Shown here: one piece after another, positions 1-9,233 of the stretch
How the letters are laid out: each line of letters begins with the position of its first letter
Numbering within the stretch: position 1 is the stretch's first letter
Assembly: GCA_965222695.1 (NCBI GenBank)
Contig: OZ244967.1
Coordinates: forward strand, 2,418,001 to 2,482,000
Direction of reading: 5' to 3'
DNA length: 64,000 nucleotides
From: UBA7957 sp965222695
GTDB taxonomy: Bacteria; Pseudomonadota; Gammaproteobacteria; Granulosicoccales; Granulosicoccaceae
Translations under genes and position numbers: made by a program
The notes under the pieces: model-generated
What the model was told of the DNA's origin: nothing
The model's input: the letters and a program-made list of their open reading frames with translations, nothing else
Database searches by the model: none

Positions 1-3000
1 CGAGCTGGTGCGTAATCGCATCATTTATAAAGGGCATATTGTGGCCAAAAAAAACCGAACCGAAGCCGCTCTGCACATCAAGGTATTCATTGCCGTCGAT
101 GTCCCACATTCTGGACCCGGCACTGCGTTGGGTAACCAGTGGGTAGACCATTTCCTTCCAGGTTTTGTTAAAACTGGAAATACTGCGCGGATCGGCGAAA
201 TAGCGGCAATGCTTCTGCGCATAAGCTTTGGATCGGCCGGATTTTTCCACATAGGCCGAAACAAGCGCATCCAGTGCGGCACGATTGGCCGCGGAGACGC
301 TATCCTGGGCGCTTTTATTGATTTGCCTCCAAGGTCCGTGCTTGTCTTTAATTTCCGCCATCGGCTCCGTTTTCGGGGTCGCTGCCGGAACTCCCTGATC
401 CGCTGTCGTATTAACAGGACGAGACTCGGCACCCAATGCGGCACTGGCCTCGGCAAGCGCCGCGACCTGTTGTGATAGCAGTTTGATCTGTTGATTGATC
501 AGATGATGTAAAGGATCAGCCGAGCTTGACTGGGTCCCATTTGTGAGCGGCAAGGTCCCCGCTTGCTGCACTGACATCGGTGTCTCCGCGACGGCTTGCA
601 AATCTGTCGCTGTATTGACCTCTGGTCCGACACTAGGTGGTTGAAACTGATCCGGATTAAGCTGCTCATCCAGAAATTCAGCCAATGCGTTAATGCTGGA
701 AGTCGATTCCAGCAGTTGCCGAAAGCTGATCCTGATGTTGAATTTTTTCTTGAACGCTGTACTGGCCTGGGTTAGAAACAGTGAATCAAAGCCCAGCTTG
801 ATAAAAGAAGTGTCTTCATCAAGTTCATCACTCTCCATGCCGCTGATGTCAGATAGAATAGTCTTCAGTTCATCGACCAGATATTCACGCCTGCTAAGCT
901 GCGTGGTTTCCGGCGGCGCCTCGTTGTCAACGATCATGCTGTTTCCCGTGATTGCAGTATTTGCCAGGCCCGACTGCCCATCCGTCCGAGGATTGGGTTT
1001 AGCAGGACTTTCTGCCAAAGCACTCTGAGAACCTGCATTTTGTGTTCGCAGGCCGACCATGGAAATGACCGCCGGACCGTCTATCCAGTAGTACTATCTC
1101 TGTAGTGGATAAACGGGCAGCTCAACACGGCTGCGATCTTCTCCATGATAAAACCCGGACCAATCAATCGCGACACCTTCGCACCAGAGGTTGCCCAGCG
1201 CGCTCATCAGGTTCAGCGCTTCGTTGTCACTGTCCTGCACATGTCCCAGCGAAGAGATCGCAAGCTGTGTTTTTCCGCTGAGGGTTTTACCGGCGGCACG
1301 CGCTAATGTTGTCAAGGTATTACCGGGTCCCACTTCCAATAGCACGGTGTCCGGATAATCTTCACCTATCCGCTGACGTCCGGAGGAAAACTGTACCGCG
1401 GCGCGGATATGGGTTGACCAATATTGCGGGCTCTGCGCCTGCTCGCTTTTTATCCATTCGCCCGTCACCGATGAAATAAACGGTAACTCTGGTTTGTTCA
1501 GCCGTCGTTGGGCCACAAAAGCTTGAAATTCATCCAGAATGGGCTCCATCATGGCTGAATGAAAAGCATGGGACGTTTTCAAGGTTCGGTGTTCTATATC
1601 TTTTTCTTTCAGGATTCCGATAAAATTATTAATCAACCCAGTTTCACCACCAACCACGCAACTCCCCGGCGTGTTAATTGCCGAAATGGCCAGTTGTTCC
1701 GGTAAAATCCCGGTAATCAATTCCGCCGATTCCGATATTGCCAGCATGGTTCCAGCCGGTAACGACTGGATCAATGATGCCCTTTTGGCAATAATGGCTA
1801 AGGCATCTTGAAGGGAAAAAACTCCCGACAGACAAGCAGCGACATATTCACCGATGCTATGGCCGATCATGGCCACCGGCTGGATTCCCCATGACATCCA
1901 CAACCTGGCCATACTGTATTCGATGGCAAACAATGCAGGCTGGGTGATCTGCGTCTGGTTTAATAATTCTTGTTGTGTTTCTTTTGCCTCAGTTTCCGGA
2001 AAAATAATTTCCCTGAGATCCCCTTGCCTGTCAGGGGTAGCAGCAGTTCGCAGCAATGGTCAAATTCCGATCGAAATACGGACTCGTACCGGTAAAGCGA
2101 TTCGGCCATATTGACGTATTGCGAGCCCTGCCCGGGAAACATAAAAACGGTGTTCGTATCCAGATCTTGATTAGTGTGAATTTTAAGTCGGTCACTTTTG
2201 GCGAGTGCCTGCAGTGCTTCTTGCCGGTCTCTACAGGACACAAATTGCCGCCGCTCGAATTCTCGACGACCTGTCTGCAAGGTATAGGCGACATCAGCCA
2301 GATCTGCATCTGAATGATTATCCAGATACGCCTGCAAACCCTGGGCTGCCTGTCTGACCGCTTCATCACTTTGAGCGGACCAGAGCAACAGTTGATAAGG
2401 CCGACCCGCTGAACCGGGCTCCGCCTCAGGTGCTTCCTGTAGTATGATATGTGCATTGGTCCCTCCGGCTCCAAAGGAACTGACTCCCGCAACACGCAAG
2501 CCATTAGGCCCGGCATTCCATGGCTTTTGACTCTGATTGATATAGAAAGGCGTATTCTCTATATCAAATTATTGATACTGGGAGGTATGATTTTATTTTT
2601 TAGCGCCAGCACGGTTTTTATCAACCCTGACACCCCTGCTGCTGCATCCAGATGGCCAATATTGGTTTTTACTGAGCCCAGTGCACAATACTGTGACTCA
2701 TCGGTTTCTGCTCGAAAAGCCTGGGTTAAGGCCGCGACTTCAATCGGATCACCCAACGGCGTTGCGGTACCGTGTCCCTCTACATAAGACACATCTTTCG
2801 CGGAAATCTCTGCATCGGCATGAGCCATTGAGATAACTTCTGCCTGTCCCGCTACACTGGGAGCCATATAACCCTGGCGATTCGGCCCATCGTTATTAAT
2901 GGCGCTACCTTTTAAGACGGCGAAAATGTTGTCTCTGTCTTCAAGGGCTTCACTCAATCGCTTGAGCACAACTATGCCCGCTCCGTTGCCGAATGTCGTA

Positions 3001-3743
3001 CCATCAGCCTTGGCATCAAAGGTTCGGGTATGCCCGTCCGAAGACAGGATATTACCCTCATTAAATTCATAGCCTTCCGCTTCGGGCAGACGCACGCACA
3101 CACCTCCGGCCAAGGCCATATCGCATTCGTAATTCAACAAGCTTTGCTTGGCCTGGTGTACAGCTACCAGAGAGGTTGAGCACGCGGTGTGTACATTGAC
3201 ACTGGGACCATTCAGACCCAGGCGATAGGAGACACTGGTGGAAAGGTAATCCGTTTCATTCCCAAGCACCATTAATAAGTCTTCAAACCCGGGGGTCTGT
3301 TCGCGATTGGGTAGAATATAGCGGGTTAAATAAGAGTTCTTGGCCTTTCCGACATACACCCCTATCGAGGCGGAACTCCGCTTCGAATCATAGCCCGCTA
3401 CCTCCAGCGCCTGCCAGCTGACTTCCAACAACAAACGATGCTGTGGGTCCAGCAGTTTCGCCTCCTGCGGATTGTAGCCGAACAAACTCGCATCGAAGTA
3501 GCCTGCATCGCCCAAAAAAGCCCCGCTTGTAACATAATTCGGGTCTGTGCGGACCTCTTCTGCATCCAACCCCGCCTCGGCCAGTTGCTCGTCGCTGAAA
3601 GGTTTTATCGCATCGTGGCCGGCAAGCAGATTTTGCCAAAACTGATCAATGTTTTTAGCACCCGGAAAGCGGCCTGCCAAACCGATAATGGCAATGGCTT
3701 CATTTTCATCCTCGACTAGGTCCGGTTCAACACTTATTGACAT
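1..3743 (-). pseudogene. Type I polyketide synthase, KS-AT-ACP-aminotransferase, broken
   Basis: Reads as one PKS protein spread over three frames and running off the window start. KS (about 3700-2560) keeps its Cys in ACSTS and His in EGHGTATPLGDP and NIGHLDAAAG. AT (about 2150-1100) has GHSIGEY and HAFHS, the malonyl-CoA signature. An ACP follows with LGFDSL near 790-820, then the N-terminus of a class III aminotransferase (SGFGSVFFGHNMPF at the window edge). This order is that of beta-amino-fatty-acyl synthases such as MycA, or of McyE. Frame is lost in the KS-AT linker (stop at 2559, resuming as IENTPFYIN) and again near 2020-2023, where one G seems missing from a G run. A TAG at 1094-1096 replaces what looks like CAG in the usual PxQRQxYW motif. 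Three lesions suggest a decayed gene; sequencing error could explain the homopolymer lesion but not the nonsense codon. Confidence 0.85.
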
Positions 3744-3748
3744 GACTT

Positions 3749-4140
3749 TTATTTCCCGACTCTGGCTTGCTTTTTACGCTGTGCGGCTGCTTTCATCCGC
3801 GCTTTCTTTCTGATCACTGAATTATCTGCTGAACCCCCCCGGCTCTTCACCAGCCAAATGTCGGGCAAGTGACTTGATGGTGGGGTGCTTGAAAAATTCA
3901 GTAATTAGAAAAGCACGGCTCAAAATGTGCCGGATTTCAGCATGATTCGACACCAGTTGCAGAGATTGACCTCCCAATTCAAAAAAACTCTGTTGTAAAT
4001 TAGCACACTTCACACCGAAAGCTGTGGCCCAGATACCGGCAAGCATCTGTTCTATTGTATTGCCGATCTTTTGATCGGGACCAGGTGGCTTTACAGGGGT
4101 CGCTCCGACACGTCTCCTGATTATCACCCAGCCACTGATT
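3749..4140 (-). pseudogene. C-terminal carrier domain of an NRPS/PKS, 5'-truncated and frameshifted
   Basis: A carrier domain with FFELGGQSLQLV (phosphopantetheine Ser in GGQSL) is followed by a basic tail. The reading frame closes at 3822, but across the seven-G run at 3834-3840 the next frame gives a Lys/Arg-rich tail ending at 3749, typical of NRPS C-termini; six G would restore one frame. The stop lies 5 nt before the KS start codon at 3743, so both were probably one assembly line. No adenylation or condensation domain is visible upstream, so the 5' part has been lost. Carrier motif is seen; the former size of the protein is inferred. Confidence 0.7.
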
Positions 4141-4311
4141 TAAGTTAATAACCTATTGATATATTTATGATTAATAAGATATTCAATGACTTCTTTGATG
4201 TCCAGGAACAGATTATCACTATGACTGTCAGCGAAGTATCCGCTATGAAAGCAACCAGTCTTCCAGATACGGCCACGAGCTGGTAATCAAGGAAACGGAG
4301 AAGTTTGCGCG

Positions 4312-4851
4312 CTAATCGTCACCAATCGACGGTAGTGCCAGCATATCCTCGAAAAACCAGGCGGCCAGCTCGTTTCTACTCGCCACTCCAGCCTTTCGGT
4401 ATACAGAAGACGCTTGTTGACGCACTGTTTTCTCGCGCGTTTCCCGAAGTTCCGCGATTTCTCGAAAGGACAAGCCCTTCAACAGCCCGAGAACGACATC
4501 CTGTTCACTCGCCGTTAGACGCCAGGCATCAAACTGCTTTTGCATAACGATACGGTACTGGCTGGCGAGTTTCTGCGATTTGGGTTCAAGCTGAGCCAGC
4601 TGACCGCGAGCCTTGTTCAGCTGCCCTCTTAGTTCCCCGAGTGCTCGTTGCTGAGCGAAGTGTTCGTACAGAAACAGTGCTAACACGACGGCGCTGAAGG
4701 CGAATCTGGTCAAATCATCACCCATTGAACTCAGTGTCTCTCCATCTGAAAACTCGGAGACAATTTCGGCAATACTGGTGCCAAAAACAAACAGCACAAA
4801 AACAGCAAACACCTTCCGCCGGTAGGGTATGTGCTCAATCGCATTGAACAT
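4312..4851 (-). CDS. Membrane-anchored LuxR-family transcriptional regulator
   Basis: 179 aa. Two hydrophobic segments (residues about 12-30 and 48-65) are followed by a coiled coil rich in Gln/Leu (about 66-100). The C-terminus is a LuxR-type helix-turn-helix (about 113-170) with LTASEQDVVLGLLKGLSFREIAELRETREKTVRQQ. No receiver or autoinducer domain is present. Such small two-helix membrane LuxR proteins occur beside unrelated genes in gammaproteobacteria; their signals are mostly unknown. It points towards the decayed PKS and could once have regulated it, which is only positional inference. The gene is intact. Confidence 0.8.
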   Translation of the reverse strand: MFNAIEHIPYRRKVFAVFVLFVFGTSIAEIVSEFSDGETLSSMGDDLTRFAFSAVVLALFLYEHFAQQRALGELRGQLNKARGQLAQLEPKSQKLASQYRIVMQKQFDAWRLTASEQDVVLGLLKGLSFREIAELRETREKTVRQQASSVYRKAGVASRNELAAWFFEDMLALPSIGDD

Positions 4852-4927
4852 GGTCGTGTTCCTGAATTCTATTTGTAATCAAAATATTAGCATTTGTCCG
4901 ACAACGCCGGATAGCCGAAATTGACCT

Positions 4928-4962
4928 AATGCCGGATACGCCAGGCCACCGCATCCGGCATT
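4928..4962. repeat. REP-like hairpin
   Basis: AATGCCGGAT at 4928-4937 is exactly complementary to ATCCGGCATT at 4953-4962, a 10-bp stem with a 15-nt loop. The GCCGGAT core resembles enterobacterial REP palindromes. It lies between divergently transcribed genes and has no T-run, so a terminator role is unlikely. Confidence 0.45.
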
Positions 4963-5087
4963 GGCCCGATTGATTGTTGGACTCAGATTAATCAACCTTG
5001 GAAGACACTTTGTGTCATTTAATCAATGGTCTGAATTTACAACCTGTCTTCTTGTTTACAATTCAACTTATGATGAGAGGATTTGAA

Positions 5088-6578
5088 ATGTCATTTAATC
5101 TTTCTCGGCGGCGGTTTCTTGCGAGCAGCACTGCTCTGCTGAGTACCGGTTATTTTCAACACACATGGCCCAAACCCGCGCCTTCCGGTTTACCTATACC
5201 CGCACTTATCGACGGAACCCATGGAGAACCGATTGCTCTGCGAATTCGTAGTGGTGAATGGTCTTTCCTGCCCGGTGTCAAGACGCCAACTTTAGGTTTT
5301 AACCAGGATTACTTAGGACCAACGATTCGAACTCGGCAGAACAGCGAGCTCAACTTGAATTATCAAAACACTTTGACTGAAAGCGTGGCTATTCACGGTC
5401 ACGGATTGCATGTTCCAGGGAAAGTTGACGGTGGACCCCAGCTGGAAATCGCGCCTGGAGATCATTGGCAGCCTACTTTATCCATCGTGCAACCAGCTGC
5501 GACCTGTTGGTATCACTCCCATACGCACGGCAAAACGGGTCATCAAGTTTATCGCGGCCTGGCCGGTATGATCATCATAGACGATGAGATGTCCGATTCA
5601 GTAAAGCTCCCGCGACAATACGGCATCGATGATTTGCCCATCATCATTCAAGACCGAACCTTCAATGCACAGGGCGGTTTGGTGTACTCGCTGAATGAGG
5701 CAGGCGAAGACGGCTGGCTGGGTGAAACCGTGGTCATCAACGGCGCCCTTGCACCGGTTGCCAAGGTTCCCGCTGGAAAAGTACGACTGCGAATCCTTAA
5801 TGGTGCCAATGCGCGATTTTACATTGTTGCATTTACCGATAAGCGCACTTTTTATAAAATTGCCAGCGACGGCGGGTTACTGGCAACCCCGGTGCCTTTA
5901 ACCACAATGGAAATGTCGCCCGGCGAGCGTTGCGAAATTATTGTCGATTTGTCCGATGGCAATTCCGCCGAACTGCTGACCCTGTTCGAAGATGAATTCG
6001 ATGATGACGAAGAAGGCATTGCCAGTAGCCTGCTGGATCTGTTAGGCCGATCAAAGAAAACCCTTCCGCAACCATCCTTGACCCTGAAAGTCGATAGCAC
6101 ACTCCCAGCGCATACCGCACCCTTACCTGAAAAGCTGGCTACCATTGCCCGCCCCAAAGAAAATGAAATAACGCGCACTCGCGACTTTGTGCTCGATATG
6201 GAAGATGGTGACGGTGATGATTCACATGACGGCCATGCCTTGATGGATATGACAATTAACGGTGCGGCGATGGACATGAACGTCATTAATGAACAGGTTA
6301 AATGTGGCGTCTGGGAACGTTGGCGTATCCGCTCCAATCAAGGCGCGCACCCGTTTCATGTGCACGGTTGTTCATTCCTGATCGAACAAATGGAAGGCGC
6401 AGTCGCCCCACCCGACCAGCAAGGTTGGAAAGATATGGTAGTGGCGGATGACGACGATTGGTCGGAAATAGTCGTTCGTTTTGATTATCCAGCGACCGAG
6501 CAATATCCCTACATGTATCACTGCCATATCCTGGAGCATGAAGATCGTGGCATGATGGGACAGTTCACGGTGAGTTGA
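5088..6578 (+). CDS. Periplasmic multicopper oxidase (CueO/SufI-like)
   Basis: 496 aa from ATG 5088, chosen because GAGAGG lies 8 nt upstream and the protein then starts with a Tat signal (SRRRFLASSTALL). Copper motifs are complete and in order: HGHGLHVPG, CWYHSHTHG, HPFHVHGCSF and YHCHILEHEDRGMMG, so type 1, 2 and 3 copper sites should form. A Met/His/Asp-rich stretch (DSHDGHALMDM) before the last domain resembles the Met-rich insert of CueO cuprous oxidases. It probably oxidises Cu(I) or phenolics in the periplasm. No copper regulator is adjacent. Intact; the exact substrate is not determined by sequence. Confidence 0.85.
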   Translation: MSFNLSRRRFLASSTALLSTGYFQHTWPKPAPSGLPIPALIDGTHGEPIALRIRSGEWSFLPGVKTPTLGFNQDYLGPTIRTRQNSELNLNYQNTLTESVAIHGHGLHVPGKVDGGPQLEIAPGDHWQPTLSIVQPAATCWYHSHTHGKTGHQVYRGLAGMIIIDDEMSDSVKLPRQYGIDDLPIIIQDRTFNAQGGLVYSLNEAGEDGWLGETVVINGALAPVAKVPAGKVRLRILNGANARFYIVAFTDKRTFYKIASDGGLLATPVPLTTMEMSPGERCEIIVDLSDGNSAELLTLFEDEFDDDEEGIASSLLDLLGRSKKTLPQPSLTLKVDSTLPAHTAPLPEKLATIARPKENEITRTRDFVLDMEDGDGDDSHDGHALMDMTINGAAMDMNVINEQVKCGVWERWRIRSNQGAHPFHVHGCSFLIEQMEGAVAPPDQQGWKDMVVADDDDWSEIVVRFDYPATEQYPYMYHCHILEHEDRGMMGQFTVS

Positions 6579-6855
6579 ATAGTGGCAGAGTGTCCACGGG
6601 GGCAGGAACAATGTAGCATAACCGCAGTTGTAAAACAGATATGCGCACATCGCAATAAAATCCAGTAGATGTAGGATTATTCGGTACGGAGGCTGTAATG
6701 TTTTACGCGTATTTTTTCGCGGACGGCGTCGAGCAGGGGAGAGCGGTTTGCCATGGGAACACAATCCTTGTGTTTTTGAAATAGTGACGTAATTGCATCA
6801 TGGATTGGCTTATATTACAAGAAATTGTAGGGGTTTGCGCGGGATTATGTGTCGA

Positions 6856-6879
6856 AGTGACGTGTTATAATGCGTCACT
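6856..6879. promoter_or_regulatory. Palindromic operator over a -10 box, tautomerase promoter
   Basis: AGTGACG and CGTCACT form a perfect 7-bp inverted repeat with 10 nt between, and TATAAT sits in the centre at 6866-6871. A weaker TGACG-N6-CATCA pair lies about 70 nt upstream. A dimeric repressor binding here would block the promoter of the downstream tautomerase gene. The rest of 6579-6951 shows no gene. Confidence 0.45.
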
Positions 6880-6951
6880 TTGATATTTAAATATAATTAT
6901 GTGTAAGTGCCGTTGGCTACTAATCCTATTTACACAGAACGAGAATTATTA

Positions 6952-7344
6952 ATGCCATTGTCAAAACTACATGTTCCTAAAAGTCTATCCGCCGAAAAGT
7001 GTGAGCGGCTAACCGATGAGTTACATGCAAGCCTTGTAGAAACTTGTGGGGTAAACCAAGACGATAACTTTTGTCTAATTTCTCATTATTCACAGCAAGA
7101 TATGATTATTCACCCAACATTTCTCGGAAACCGCGATCCGAAATCTAGTATTATTGTCGAAATCGCTTTGCTTGGCGGACGAACTGATGAAGTAAAGGAA
7201 ACCTTCTACAAAGACTTTCGCGTACGTATGAAGGAGCACGGGATTGAACCCAACAATATCATCATCTTTTTGATCGAAAATAATCCAATTGATTGGTCTT
7301 TTAGTGAAGCGGGGTCAGTGAAATCCGTACTTGGTCTGAAATAG
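6952..7344 (+). CDS. Tautomerase superfamily protein (cis-CaaD/MSAD-like)
   Basis: 130 aa from ATG 6952. This start puts Pro directly after the initiator Met (MPLSKLHVP), and an N-terminal Pro is the catalytic base of this superfamily. An in-frame GTG at 6907 would also give Met-Pro, but lengthens the protein beyond the usual fold. The pattern of about 130 aa with a DDNFCLISH segment and a central IVEIALLGGRTDEVKE matches the Tautomerase_2 group of 4-oxalocrotonate-tautomerase relatives. The natural substrate cannot be read from sequence. Intact and transcribed alone from the palindromic promoter upstream. Confidence 0.75.
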   Translation: MPLSKLHVPKSLSAEKCERLTDELHASLVETCGVNQDDNFCLISHYSQQDMIIHPTFLGNRDPKSSIIVEIALLGGRTDEVKETFYKDFRVRMKEHGIEPNNIIIFLIENNPIDWSFSEAGSVKSVLGLK

Positions 7345-7362
7345 CACATAATGAACAAGGAT

Positions 7363-7390
7363 AGGTTGCGTGAGGAATGAACCGCAACCT
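7363..7390 (+). terminator. Hairpin after the tautomerase gene
   Basis: AGGTTGCG at 7363-7370 pairs exactly with CGCAACCT at 7383-7390. It stands 19 nt after the stop codon, between convergent genes. There is no T-run, so it may only be a transcript-stabilising stem. Confidence 0.3.
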
Positions 7391-7430
7391 GATCCGGTTG
7401 TTGAGAATTCCAGGGAATTCCCCAATCAAC

Positions 7431-7814
7431 CTACCCATAACTGACAACCTCAATCTCAACATCATCCTCAGTGCTAAAGTAGAACCGCCGCCCCGGCTCA
7501 TAATCAGCATGGCTGTGTGTCTCATAACCTGCCTGCTTGATTCTGTTCTCAACAGAATCCAAATCTTCAACCACTACACCGATATGGTTTAACCCTGACA
7601 GCGTATGATAGCTGCTGGCGGAAGCTTTCGATGTTTGTCCGGACGAATACAACGCTACATAGCATTCATCCGTACCGACATGTACCGATCTGCCTTCATG
7701 TATAGCTCCACCGGACCAGCGGATTTTCCAATCAAACAGCCGGCAAAGCAGTTCCGCAGTTTTATCAGGATCGGCGACAGTAATATTCACGTGCTCCAGG
7801 AATGCATCTCTCAT
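7431..7814 (-). CDS. VOC-family (glyoxalase/bleomycin-resistance fold) protein, SoxR target
   Basis: 127 aa from ATG 7814, preceded by a good Shine-Dalgarno (GAGGAGTAGGG). One complete VOC module: EHVNITVADPDKT with the first metal His, then LNHIGVVVEDLDSVE with the second, and a terminal DDVEIEVVSYG with the metal Glu. The family includes metal-dependent lyases, dioxygenases and drug-binding proteins. Its promoter contains a SoxR box with a 19-bp spacer, and soxR is divergent, so it is very probably induced by redox-cycling compounds. The reaction itself is unknown. Confidence 0.85.
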   Translation of the reverse strand: MRDAFLEHVNITVADPDKTAELLCRLFDWKIRWSGGAIHEGRSVHVGTDECYVALYSSGQTSKASASSYHTLSGLNHIGVVVEDLDSVENRIKQAGYETHSHADYEPGRRFYFSTEDDVEIEVVSYG

Positions 7815-7845
7815 CACCCTACTCCTCTTTTTTACCACAGTTGAA

Positions 7846-7876
7846 AGTCTAATATCTAAAGTTAACTTGAGATCAA
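7846..7876 (-). promoter_or_regulatory. SoxR-controlled promoter with soxbox
   Basis: On the minus strand TTGATC (7871-7876) and TAGACT (7846-7851) are separated by exactly 19 nt, the over-long spacer that MerR/SoxR activators need. The spacer carries TCTCAAGTTAACTTTAGA (7855-7872), which matches the known soxbox CCTCAAGTTAACTTGAGG in 15 of 18 positions. It drives the VOC gene and overlaps the soxR upstream region. Confidence 0.85.
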
Positions 7877-7901
7877 GAAAAATTTTGATTATTTTTCAGG
7901 A

Positions 7902-8390
7902 ATGAAAAAAGATCCTTTGGTATCAATTGGTTTTGTCGCCGCCCGAACGGGTGTGAGCGTCTCCCGAATACGATATTATGAAAGCGAAAATCTGATTCCC
8001 GCACAACGAAACGCCTCCGGAACGCGTTTGTTCGCCAGATCCGTGATCCGTCGGGTCTCGTTTATTTTGATTGCTCAACAACTCGGTTACTCGCTGGATC
8101 AGATAAAATCGGCTCTCAGCACTCTGCCTGGCCATAGGACACCGACTAAAGCAGACTGGGATAAACTGGCTCGGGGCTTCAGCAGAGATATAGATGCGAG
8201 AATCACCCAATTACAGAAATTGAAGAACTCCCTGTCCGGCTGTATCGGCTGCGGTTGTCTTTCTCTGCAGCGATGCAGTCTTTACAACCCCTATGACCGG
8301 ATCAACGTCAGAGGTGCCGGCGCCCGATTTCTGATGGGAGACGATAGCGACGACTGGCGCAACGACCCGGGAAATAAAACTTCGGGTTGA
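7902..8390 (+). CDS. soxR: Redox-sensing MerR-family activator SoxR
   Basis: 162 aa. An N-terminal winged helix (SIGFVAARTGVSVSRIRYYE) is followed by a dimerisation helix and the [2Fe-2S] signature CIGCGCLSLQRC (CX2CXCX5C), which is diagnostic of SoxR. Oxidation of the cluster activates transcription. The divergent VOC gene has a textbook SoxR promoter; no soxS is present, as in most non-enteric bacteria, where SoxR directly controls a few genes. Length and cluster are normal, so it should be functional. Confidence 0.95.
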   Translation: MKKDPLVSIGFVAARTGVSVSRIRYYESENLIPAQRNASGTRLFARSVIRRVSFILIAQQLGYSLDQIKSALSTLPGHRTPTKADWDKLARGFSRDIDARITQLQKLKNSLSGCIGCGCLSLQRCSLYNPYDRINVRGAGARFLMGDDSDDWRNDPGNKTSG

Positions 8391-8397
8391 ATGGCAT

Positions 8398-8998
8398 CTA
8401 GAGTTCTTGTTCTGGAGCCTCAATCAATTGCTCGATTTCCTTGTCACTGGTGTAGTGAACAAAAGAAAAGCGCGTCACCCAGGAATCCGGATCTATACCC
8501 ATGGCTTCTATCAATCTGTAGGAATAAAAATGGCCACTGCCGCACATGATGCCGTGTCTCGACAAATCCTGAACAAGTTGCTGCGGATGCTTGTTTTTTG
8601 GAGTGACGGAAATGGTCGGTGCGCGGTTCTGAACCTCCGTCGGTCCGATGATTCTGACTTTGGAGTTTACCCTCAGATAGGACATCAACCGTTCCAATCC
8701 GGCTGATTCGGCATCACGAAACAGTTGCCTTATAAAAGCACGTTTCGAAAGATTCAGGCTGCCGTCTCGGTGATGCTTGAACAGCGCAGCAAAATAGTCG
8801 GCAATGCACCGGGCTGCAGCAATCTGCGCATGGTCAGGACCCGCAGGCGTCAGTCGCTTGTCTCTGTATTCCCGGTTAAAAAAATGCGATTGATTACCCA
8901 GTTTTCCCGCCACTTCGGGGCAATCCACCATAACACCCTGATGAGGTCCGAAAGTTTTGTAAAGCGAAAAAAGGTAAATGTCGGCGCCCAGACATCCG
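8398..8998 (-). pseudogene. Class V aminotransferase (cysteine-desulfurase-like), 5'-truncated
   Basis: The frame covers only the C-terminal part of a PLP enzyme. It begins with GADIYLFSLYKTFGPHQG, the segment with the Schiff-base Lys, and continues through the C-terminal domain (GPTEVQNRAPTISVT, MCGSGHFYSYRLIEAMGI). This matches the SufS-related family of cysteine desulfurase-like proteins (TIGR01976 type), normally about 400 aa. Homology stops near 9000 next to GGAATTCC repeats, and the first half is absent. An internal ATG could start a 177-aa product, but it would lack the PLP lysine. Almost certainly inactive. Confidence 0.75.
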
Positions 8999-9233
8999 CT
9001 AGTCCATGTCCGGAATTCCAGGGACAGGAATTCCCTATCTGATTCTAAGCATTAAAGAGAACGTTTTGTTCTCGAAGTGGAATGACTTGATTGAGAGAAT
9101 ATCGGCCCCAAGTTATGGTTTATCGTCCGGGTTGGAAAAGCACTGCCCGGTCTGTTCCATTATACTCATAGGGGAACCTCCAAGACTCAATTGTGTCCGA
9201 CTTAGAGTTTCACCTAGTGTGGGGAGAATTCAA

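Noticed and set aside
4204..4314. Plus-strand frame ending RYGHELVIKETEKFAR before 4315
   Set aside because: Looks protein-like but only about 36 codons, with no start or family, overlapping the end of the LuxR gene.
7404..9024. GAATTCCAGGGA shared by two intergenic sites (7404-7415 and 9013-9024)
   Set aside because: Only 12 bp and rich in a simple palindrome; two occurrences are not enough to call a repeat family.
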